From CAYVQU01 sp964453155 (GTDB taxonomy: Bacteria > Chloroflexota > Anaerolineae > Anaerolineales > UBA11858): a stretch of 6,807 nt of DNA. Of the stretch, positions 1 through 5,505 are shown piece by piece. The DNA lies in contig CAYVQU010000238.1 of the NCBI GenBank assembly GCA_964453155.1, forward strand, positions 1-6,807, written 5' to 3'. The position numbers and the translations under genes were made by a program. A model generated the notes under the pieces. The model worked only from the letters and a program-made list of their open reading frames with translations, did no database searches and was not told where the DNA came from. The first letter of the stretch is position 1. The number at the start of each line of letters is the position of its first letter.

Positions 1-682
1 CTAGGGGCAAATGGTCGTCTTCTTTACCAAAATTATCTGAGATATGAATATGGCGGATGTGGTCTCCAAGCACTCGAAAACCGTCTTCAACACCATCTTC
101 GGAATTTGCGCGGGCATGACCGATATCCAGGGTGAACTGCAGGGTCTCGCCAACTTCCTCCCGAATCTTTACCATATCGTCAAAAGACCGCGCGACATAA
201 TTCCAGCCCAGATTTTCAAGACACAGGATAACGCCTTTCGATTCAGCATGGGCATTAATCCGTTTCAATGATTCAATATTATGCTCCCATTGGATTTTCA
301 TTAACGGGTCAGTATCTACTGAGGCCCCCGGTAAGATATCATAAGTATACTTACCGGGGTGCACTGTGATCACTTCGCCGCCAAGCTCATGACAGAAATC
401 AATGGATTTGTTTATATATCGGATCGATTCTGCTCGGATGCCCTGAGAAAATGCGGCCATATTGAGTTCATAAAAAGCCGCGTGTACACTAATTTCAATT
501 TTTGCCGCGCGGGATATCTTTTTTAATGCCTCAATCTCCTTCCAGTCCCAATTATCCAAATCAATAGCTGGGAAGAAAATATTTACTTCAAACGCATCGA
601 AGCCCTTTTCGGCAGCAAACCTAAGCGCCTCAACACATGAAGATTCCTCCATAGCATAACTTGTCATCGCGATTTTCAACAT
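1..682 (-). CDS. Sugar phosphate isomerase/epimerase-like TIM-barrel protein (AP endonuclease 2 family), 3' end cut off by window edge
   Basis: I translated 227 residues from ATG at 682 to the window edge with no stop; family members are usually about 260-290 residues, so the C-terminus is missing. It begins MLKIAMTSY and reads as a xylose-isomerase-like TIM barrel. Candidate divalent-metal and acid/base residues lie on successive strand ends: Glu156 in LENLGW, Asp186 and His189 in LDIGHA, His211/His213 in HIRHIHISDN, and Asp223/His224 in DDHLPL. The final Glu ligand usual in the family would lie beyond the edge. GAGG at 690-693, 7 nt upstream, supports this start over the ATG at codon 6. The gene begins 37 bp after the sulfatase 1 stop, so it is probably the last visible gene of the same operon. 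Family members isomerise or epimerise ketoses, inositols and related sugars; the substrate here is not determinable. No signal peptide is seen, so it is probably cytoplasmic. Confidence 0.9.
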   Translation of the reverse strand, partial: MLKIAMTSYAMEESSCVEALRFAAEKGFDAFEVNIFFPAIDLDNWDWKEIEALKKISRAAKIEISVHAAFYELNMAAFSQGIRAESIRYINKSIDFCHELGGEVITVHPGKYTYDILPGASVDTDPLMKIQWEHNIESLKRINAHAESKGVILCLENLGWNYVARSFDDMVKIREEVGETLQFTLDIGHARANSEDGVEDGFRVLGDHIRHIHISDNFGKEDDHLPL

Positions 683-719
683 TGATGAACCTCAAATTGG
701 GATGAGTTGTAAAGTTGAG

Positions 720-2186
720 CTAGTATTCCGGTGCCCAATCATTGCCCCAAAGTTCCTGCCATAAGAAGGGGCGCGTGGAATTAGATTTGACAGTACCCCC
801 CTGCCACATATCCCAACGGGGGTCGGCATATTCCGTAAAGAATTCATTCAGGCGAGCACTGAGTTTCGCAACTACATCGGCATATTTGGGGTTTTGGGCC
901 AGGTTTACGCGTTCATCCGGGTCAGCCACCAGATCATATAACTCGTTTTTAAAATCGTATTCCGTGTTTTCAACGCGCTGCATGAAGAGCCACTGCGAGG
1001 TGCGGATTGCCCGAGTTTCCTCTTGTTCCATGAAAACTTCGTCACGAAAATCTACTTTTTCAGCATGTAGGAGGGGTTTCAGACTGAGACCAGAAACCGT
1101 TTCGGGGGCGTCGAGTTCACAGCCGGTAATATCTAAAATAGTCGCGAAAATATCTGCCGTGCCAACCAGGTCGTCTACCTGTCGGCCGGGTTCTTTAAAG
1201 TCGGGGTGACTGATAATGAGCGGGATGTTGTTAGCATGGCGGTGCATATTCGATGGCCAGGTATCTTCGCCGTGGCCCCAAAATCCATGTTGGCCATTTG
1301 ATAGGCCGTGGTCGGCAGTGTAGATGACCAGGGTATCCTCCAACACTCCTTTCTCCTCTAATTTGGCGATCACCTGCCCAACCCCATCGTCGACCAGGCT
1401 GACATGGGAATAGTATTGCCGCATATAGAACAGGTTGTTGGGCATTTCTGGGAGTTCTTTATAAAAATTGAAATCATAATCCGGCATCTTCTCTTTGCGC
1501 ACCAGGACCCAATCAATGAGTTCTGGGGATACCCCCTCGCGCGGCACGGAGTTCATGGGTAAGTCATTATACAGGTGTGAGTACCGGTGTTCGGGCTCGC
1601 TCTCATACATCTCGCCGTAGGGCGCGTTGTAAGTCAGGAATAGGAAAAAAGGATCCTCCTTATCCGCCTGTTGATCGATATACTCGACAGATTTTTTCGT
1701 AAAGTAGTCCACCGAATGCTCTTCTGCAGTTTCATAGTTCCCATTGTCGTTCATCTCAATCCCATAGAATGAATCCATCATGCCCTTGGCCATCGTGACC
1801 CAATGCTTGAAGCCGTTTTGGGGCTGATCAGCAAATCCAAGGTGATATTTTCCAATCAGGGCAGTGTGATAGCCCACCTCAGCCAGTTTTTCTGGCAGGG
1901 TTTCAAATTCGGCAATGGCGTTGTAATCTGCGGGCCATTGATCCATGATGTCGTCATCCAGCCAGGTGTGAACGCCGTGCTGGGAAGGCATCAGCCCTGT
2001 GAGTACGGAGGCCCGGCACGGGGAGCACATCGAATTGGGGCAGAAAGCGTTGGTGAAGCGGACGCCGTTAGCAGCCAATTGGTCGAGGTGGGGGGAGAAT
2101 ATTTCATCGTTGCCATAGCAACCCATCATGTTGGCCGGCTGGTTATCGACGAAAATCAGTAGGATATTGGGTTTTCGAGAACTCAT
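720..2186 (-). CDS. Sulfatase 1 (type I, formylglycine-dependent; CSPCR signature)
   Basis: This 488-residue protein belongs to the alkaline phosphatase-like sulfatase superfamily and should hydrolyse a sulfate ester (or N-sulfate) through a formylglycine made from Cys54. What is seen: strand 1 NILLIFVDNQ with metal ligand Asp14 followed by Asn15; CSPCRASVLTG at 54-64 with Cys54 and Arg58; GKYHLG at 112-117 with Lys113 and His115; NAPY at 187-190; TADHG with Asp292/His293 as metal ligands; and a C-terminal ELYDLVADPDERVNLA segment typical of sulfatases. The position usually Ser in C-x-P-S-R is Cys57. The canonical second His and Lys appear replaced by Tyr190 and His305. No signal peptide is present, suggesting a cytoplasmic enzyme. 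AGAGAGG at 2192-2198, 5 nt upstream, supports the start. The stop TAG lies 37 bp before the TIM-barrel gene. The N-terminus is closest to sulfatase 3 and the C-terminus to sulfatase 2. The exact substrate is unknown; a phosphonate or phosphodiester substrate is possible in this superfamily. Confidence 0.95.
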   Translation of the reverse strand: MSSRKPNILLIFVDNQPANMMGCYGNDEIFSPHLDQLAANGVRFTNAFCPNSMCSPCRASVLTGLMPSQHGVHTWLDDDIMDQWPADYNAIAEFETLPEKLAEVGYHTALIGKYHLGFADQPQNGFKHWVTMAKGMMDSFYGIEMNDNGNYETAEEHSVDYFTKKSVEYIDQQADKEDPFFLFLTYNAPYGEMYESEPEHRYSHLYNDLPMNSVPREGVSPELIDWVLVRKEKMPDYDFNFYKELPEMPNNLFYMRQYYSHVSLVDDGVGQVIAKLEEKGVLEDTLVIYTADHGLSNGQHGFWGHGEDTWPSNMHRHANNIPLIISHPDFKEPGRQVDDLVGTADIFATILDITGCELDAPETVSGLSLKPLLHAEKVDFRDEVFMEQEETRAIRTSQWLFMQRVENTEYDFKNELYDLVADPDERVNLAQNPKYADVVAKLSARLNEFFTEYADPRWDMWQGGTVKSNSTRPFLWQELWGNDWAPEY

Positions 2187-2212
2187 GGATGCCTCTCTTT
2201 TTTAAAGATTAT
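2187..2212 (-). promoter_or_regulatory. Leader and ribosome binding site of sulfatase 1, homologous to the sulfatase 3 leader
   Basis: Read on the minus strand, this leader has AGAGAGG, then CATCC, then ATG. GAGGCATCC plus the start codon is identical to the sulfatase 3 leader, and both also contain CATAATCTT 10-12 nt further upstream (2205-2213 here, 5497-5505 there). In the sulfatase 3 copy that block includes the TAA stop of the amidohydrolase gene, so the sulfatase 1 leader looks like a duplicated junction rather than an independent one. Confidence 0.7.
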
Positions 2213-2361
2213 GTAATGGGTAGAAACATCTTAAACAGTTTATTACCGCAGAGCCGCGAAGAACGCTGAGTTTTTCTCAGCAAAATGCAAGAATCTCTGC
2301 GCTCTCTGCGTCTCGGCGGTGTTCAACATCTTATTACCCAGTACACTTTTTTAAAGATTAT
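2197..2361. repeat. 16-bp direct repeats bracketing a 133-bp insert in the sulfatase 2-1 spacer
   Basis: The 16-mer CTTTTTTAAAGATTAT occurs exactly at 2197-2212 and again at 2346-2361. The DNA between them begins GTAATGGGTA (2213-2222) and ends with the near inverted copy TACCCAGTAC (2335-2344), a 9/10 match once reverse-complemented, and it contains the palindromic repeat at 2245-2320. This layout fits a small mobile or MITE-like element inserted with duplication of leader sequence, or a slippage duplication. A 16-bp target duplication would be long for most elements. The shorter direct repeat AACATCTTA (2225-2233 and 2325-2333) also brackets the palindrome. Confidence 0.55.
2245..2320. repeat. 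Palindromic intergenic repeat of the ACCGCAGAG...CTCTGCGGT type
   Basis: The 26-nt arms at 2245-2270 and 2295-2320 are inverted copies, 20 of 26 positions matching by hand count. Within the arms an approximately 9-10 nt motif of the form CGCaGAG recurs. A second, perfect hairpin (6-bp stem GCTGAG/CTCAGC, T5 loop) sits at 2265-2281. From memory, the pattern matches a palindrome found between genes in many unrelated bacterial genomes. It has no coding content. In the transcript it would form a long stem between sulfatases 2 and 1 and could affect processing, stability or partial termination, but there is no classical terminator U-tract. Confidence 0.8.
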
Positions 2362-2383
2362 CTACACAATGAATAAAACTGTT

Positions 2384-3853
2384 TTAATATCCCGGAGCCC
2401 AGTTTTCTCCCCAGAGTTCCTCCCATAAAAAGGGACGCGTGGAATTGGATTTAACCGTGCCCCCGTGCCACAGGTCCCAGCGCGGATTAGCATAATCTGA
2501 AAAGAATTTACTTAGACGGGTGCTGAGTTTCGCGACCACATCGGCATATTCAGGATCTTGCGCAAGGTTTACCCGCTCATCCGGATCGGCCACCAGATCA
2601 TACAGCTCGGGTTTGAAGTCGTATTCCGTGCCTGGGATGCGCATCATGAAGAGCCATTTGGGGGTGCGAATCGCGCGGGTTTCCTCTTGCTCCATAAAAC
2701 AGGCATTCTCCCAGTCAATGTTTTCATTTTCAATTAATGGTCGTATGCTTCTGGCCGGACTTTCTGTAATCGATGGTAGCTCCAAACCGACATAATCTAA
2801 AATCGTGGCATAAATATCGGTTGTGCCTACCAGAGAATTTACAACCTTTTGCTGATTCCCGCCTTCAGGTGCTTTGATGATGAGCGGGATGTGATTGGCT
2901 TCACGATGGGTATTGGAAGGCCAGGTATCTTCCCCGTGCCCCCAAAATCCATGCTGACCTAGTGACATACCGTGATCGGAGGCAAAAATAAACAGCGTAT
3001 CGTCAGCTAAGCTTTTATTTTCTAAGGCCGCATAAACCCGGCCGACCCCCTCGTCGACCATGCTTATCTGTGAGTAGTAATTGCGCAGGGAGGGCAGATC
3101 ATTGGGGATCTGGAGCAAGACGTCATAGCCTTCATCGCCATACCCTTTTTTATTGAGGATCGCGATCCAATCAATCGCCGGCTTACTAAGCCCTTCCCGC
3201 GGGACAGACAGCATTGGGCTGTCACGAAATCGATCTGCATACCGGTTTTCGGGTTCGCCTTGAATCGCAGGCCAATGACCGTAGGGGGCGGGATAAGTTA
3301 GAAAGAGAAAAAATGGTTTTTCCTTTGCCTCACTGCATTGATCGATATATTCAACGGCTTTATCCGTAAAGAAGTCGACCGAGTGGCCAGGATGTTTATA
3401 TCTTTCAGCACCATCAATGATGTCATTTTCATAAAATGACTGGACATGACCGATCTGCATCGTGACACATTTATCAAACATGTCAGAGGCACTCTCGGCA
3501 TCACCCAGATGATATTTCCCAATTAGGGCCGTATCGTAGCCCTCCCGCGCGAGTTTTTCCGGTAAGGTATCAAATTCCTTAATAGCATTCCAATTTTCGG
3601 GCCAGTCATCTTGGTAATAATCATCGATCCAGGTGTGAATCCCGTGTTGGGAGGGCATTAGGCCCGTTAACACTGAGGCCCGGCAGGGTGAACACATGGC
3701 ATTGGGACAATAGGCCTCCGTGAAAAGGGTTCCCGTTTGTGAAAGTCGATCTAAATTCGGCGTGTAAGCTTCATCATTTCCAGCACAACCCATCACCGCG
3801 CCAGGATGATTATCAACATAGATCAGCACAACGTTTGGTTTTTTTGTCGCCAT
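2384..3853 (-). CDS. Sulfatase 2 (type I, formylglycine-dependent; CSPCR signature), most divergent N-terminus
   Basis: This 489-residue paralogue has the same architecture: NVVLIYVDNH with Asp14; CSPCRASVLTG at 54-64 with the formylglycine precursor Cys54 and Arg58; GKYHLG with Lys113/His115; PAPY at 188-191 where siblings have NAPY; ASDHG with Asp293/His294; the invariant GQHGFWGHGEDTWPSN block; and the tail GGTVKSNSTRPFLW. It is the outlier at the N-terminus (about 67% identity to sulfatase 1 over residues 1-120), yet its last 74 residues are about 81% identical to sulfatase 1. The central segment, about 118-155 and 195-250, differs most and probably shapes substrate choice; for example it lacks the GFADxPQNGFKHW stretch of the other two. 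No signal peptide is visible. GAAGGA at 3860-3865, 6 nt upstream of ATG, supports the start and is unlike the GAGGCATCC leader of its siblings. A palindromic repeat lies in each flanking spacer. Substrate unknown. Confidence 0.95.
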   Translation of the reverse strand: MATKKPNVVLIYVDNHPGAVMGCAGNDEAYTPNLDRLSQTGTLFTEAYCPNAMCSPCRASVLTGLMPSQHGIHTWIDDYYQDDWPENWNAIKEFDTLPEKLAREGYDTALIGKYHLGDAESASDMFDKCVTMQIGHVQSFYENDIIDGAERYKHPGHSVDFFTDKAVEYIDQCSEAKEKPFFLFLTYPAPYGHWPAIQGEPENRYADRFRDSPMLSVPREGLSKPAIDWIAILNKKGYGDEGYDVLLQIPNDLPSLRNYYSQISMVDEGVGRVYAALENKSLADDTLFIFASDHGMSLGQHGFWGHGEDTWPSNTHREANHIPLIIKAPEGGNQQKVVNSLVGTTDIYATILDYVGLELPSITESPARSIRPLIENENIDWENACFMEQEETRAIRTPKWLFMMRIPGTEYDFKPELYDLVADPDERVNLAQDPEYADVVAKLSTRLSKFFSDYANPRWDLWHGGTVKSNSTRPFLWEELWGENWAPGY

Positions 3854-3883
3854 TTACATTCCTTCAAATCCGGTCATTGTCCG

Positions 3884-4002
3884 TCTCATAAAAAATCTTG
3901 GGAACTGTCATTGCGAAGGCGTTAGCCTGAAGCAATCTCCCTTTTTGCGGGGAGACTGCCACGCTTCGCTCGCAGTGACATCATGTAAAGTGATTTATGA
4001 GA
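3884..4002. repeat. Outer 9-bp inverted repeat around the 3906-3980 palindrome
   Basis: TCTCATAAA at 3884-3892 is the exact reverse complement of TTTATGAGA at 3994-4002, and the palindromic repeat lies inside. It may be the true edge of a larger element, or an outer stem in the transcript. Its short length means chance cannot be excluded. Confidence 0.4.
3906..3980. repeat. Palindromic intergenic repeat of the TGTCATTGCGA...TCGCAATGACA type
   Basis: The terminal inverted repeats TGTCATTGCGA (3906-3916) and TCGCAGTGACA (3970-3980) match at 10 of 11 positions. Inside is a strong hairpin: GCAATCTCCC at 3932-3941 against GGGAGACTGC at 3950-3959, 9 of 10 paired, with the odd position able to form G-U in the minus-strand transcript. 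A small hairpin GGC-GTTA-GCC lies at 3918-3927, so the whole can fold as a branched structure. From memory, similar TCATTGCGA...CGCAATGACA palindromes occur between genes in many bacterial phyla. It fills the spacer between sulfatases 3 and 2 and carries no gene. It may modulate read-through, but no terminator U-tract follows it in the transcription direction. Confidence 0.8.
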
Positions 4003-4012
4003 TGATCCACTG

Positions 4013-5476
4013 TTAAAACTCGGGCTTCCAATCGTCCCCCCAAACTTCTTCCCATAGGAAAGGTCGGGTAGAATTGGATTTAACGGTGCCCCCCTTCCAT
4101 AGATCCCAGCGCGGGTTAGCATGCTGCGTGAAGAAATCGTCTAAACGATCACTCAAGCTAGCAACCACCGCGGCGTAATCCGGCTGCTGCGCGAGATTTT
4201 GGCGTTCATCCGGATCATTCACTAAATCATATAACTCATCTTTGAAACTATAGGGGGTGTTTTCCAGGCGTTTCATGAACAGCCATTCTGAGGTTCGGAT
4301 TGCCCGGGTCTCTTCTTGTTCCATAAAAACTTCATCGCGAAATTCCGTGGTTTCGCCGCTGAGGAGCGGACCAAAACTTTCACCAAAAATCGGCTCGGGA
4401 GACGCAAGTTTGCAATCGGCCAGATCAAGAATCGTCGCAAAGATATCGGTTGTGCCTACCAGATTATCAATCTCCAGGCCCGTTTGGGTGATTCCCGGAT
4501 AACTGACCAGCAGCGGGATACTATTCGCTGAATGGTGCATATTCGAGGGCCAGGTATCTTCCCCGTGCCCCCAAAATCCATGTTGACCGTTTGACTTGCC
4601 ATGATCGGCGGTGTAGATAACGAGGGTGTTTTCCAGGACACCTTTCTCTTGCAACTTCGCCAGAACCTGCCCAACGCCGTCATCTACCATACTCACCTGA
4701 GCGTAGAACCGCCGCAGTGCCGGTAAATTGTTAGGCTGCTCCGCCAGCCGCCGATACCAGGCGAAATCTTCAGCCGGGTATTTCTCTTTGCACACCAAGA
4801 TCCAATCAATAAGTTCCGGACTCAACCCTTCTCGGGGAACCGAATTCATCGGTAAATCGGCATACAGGTGGGAGTAGCGGTGGTCCGGATCGGGGACATT
4901 GCCGTAGGGGGCGTTGTAATTCAAACTCAGAAAAAATGGCGGCTCGTTTGGACCGGCATGTTCGTCGAGATAGTCAAGCGATTTTCGGGTGAAATAATCG
5001 ACCGAATGCTCGGGGGCTGTATGGCGACGACCGTTGTCAATCATGGGGACGTTATAGAAGGATTCCATCGTCCCTTGTTCCATCACAACCCAATGCTTGA
5101 ATCCGTTTTGGGGTTCATCAGCAAACCCGAGATGATATTTCCCGATCAGGGCCGTGTGATAGCCTTTTTCCGCCAGCATCTCCGGCAAGGTTTCGAATTC
5201 GGCAATGGCGTTGTAGCCCTCCGGCCAGGTATCCATCAGATAGTCGTCGAGCCAGGTGTGAATCCCATGCTGGGATGGCATGAGACCGGTGAGCATGGAG
5301 GCCCGTCCTGGGGAACACATCGCATTCGGGCAAAACGCATTGCGAAAGAGGACCCCGTTGGAGGCCAATTCGTCGAGATGGGGTGAGTAAATCTCATCGT
5401 TGCCATAACAGCCCAGCATGTTAGCTGGCTGGTTGTCAACGAAGATCAGCAGGATGTTGGGCTGGCGTGAGTTCAT
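4013..5476 (-). CDS. Sulfatase 3 (type I, formylglycine-dependent; CSPGR signature)
   Basis: This is the first of the three sulfatase paralogues in transcription order, 487 residues. Seen: NILLIFVDNQ with Asp14; CSPGRASMLTG at 54-64 with formylglycine precursor Cys54 and Arg58, and Gly57 where siblings have Cys; GKYHLG with Lys113/His115; NAPY at 188-191; TADHG with Asp291/His292; the block GQHGFWGHGEDTWPSN; and the tail GGTVKSNSTRPFLW ending WKPEF rather than WAPxY. Residues 1-120 are about 84% identical to sulfatase 1. There is no signal peptide, so it is probably cytoplasmic. GTGAGG at 5482-5487, 5 nt upstream, supports the start. It begins 24 bp after the amidohydrolase stop, which implies co-transcription with that gene. 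It should hydrolyse a sulfate ester after Cys54 is oxidised by a formylglycine-generating enzyme or anaerobic sulfatase maturase, neither encoded here. Substrate unknown. Confidence 0.95.
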   Translation of the reverse strand: MNSRQPNILLIFVDNQPANMLGCYGNDEIYSPHLDELASNGVLFRNAFCPNAMCSPGRASMLTGLMPSQHGIHTWLDDYLMDTWPEGYNAIAEFETLPEMLAEKGYHTALIGKYHLGFADEPQNGFKHWVVMEQGTMESFYNVPMIDNGRRHTAPEHSVDYFTRKSLDYLDEHAGPNEPPFFLSLNYNAPYGNVPDPDHRYSHLYADLPMNSVPREGLSPELIDWILVCKEKYPAEDFAWYRRLAEQPNNLPALRRFYAQVSMVDDGVGQVLAKLQEKGVLENTLVIYTADHGKSNGQHGFWGHGEDTWPSNMHHSANSIPLLVSYPGITQTGLEIDNLVGTTDIFATILDLADCKLASPEPIFGESFGPLLSGETTEFRDEVFMEQEETRAIRTSEWLFMKRLENTPYSFKDELYDLVNDPDERQNLAQQPDYAAVVASLSDRLDDFFTQHANPRWDLWKGGTVKSNSTRPFLWEEVWGDDWKPEF

Positions 5477-5505
5477 GGATGCCTCACTTGATAATGAAGA
5501 TTATG
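5477..5505 (-). promoter_or_regulatory. Leader and ribosome binding site of sulfatase 3, overlapping the amidohydrolase stop
   Basis: On the minus strand the amidohydrolase TAA (5503-5501) is followed by a 24-bp junction carrying GTGAGG, then CATCC, then ATG. GAGGCATCCATG and the upstream CATAATCTT reappear before sulfatase 1, making this the likely parental junction. The short spacing suggests translational coupling or re-initiation. Confidence 0.7.

Noticed and set aside
44..271. Plus-strand 75-codon frame at the left edge
   Set aside because: It is antisense to the well-supported TIM-barrel gene, whose frame is open across the whole of 1-682.
742..1209. Plus-strand open frame of 155 codons opposite sulfatase 1, with similar antisense frames at 1803-2162, 2520-2795, 4257-4531, 4868-5386 and 5600-6644
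   Set aside because: They lie antisense to strongly supported conserved genes, show arginine/serine-rich or otherwise unprotein-like composition, and recur at matching positions because the sulfatases are paralogues.
2245..2320. Palindromes at 2245-2320 and 3906-3980 as intrinsic terminators or CRISPR-type repeats
   Set aside because: Neither is followed by a U-tract in the transcription direction, and there are no regularly spaced repeats with unique spacers.
2350..2383. TAGATAAT on the minus strand as a -10 promoter box for sulfatase 1
   Set aside because: No matching -35 box at proper spacing is seen, and this AT-rich sequence partly derives from the duplicated leader repeat.
3922..4122. 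Minus-strand 66-codon frame starting inside sulfatase 3 and running through the palindromic repeat
   Set aside because: It overlaps the sulfatase 3 C-terminus out of frame and its end is repeat DNA; no domain or convincing ribosome binding site is seen.
720..5476. Idea that some sulfatases are inactive pseudo-enzymes because of altered signature and active-site residues
   Set aside because: All three keep Cys54, Arg58, Lys113, His115, Asp14 and the Asp-His metal pair, and all are full length with conserved tails, so activity is more likely than not.
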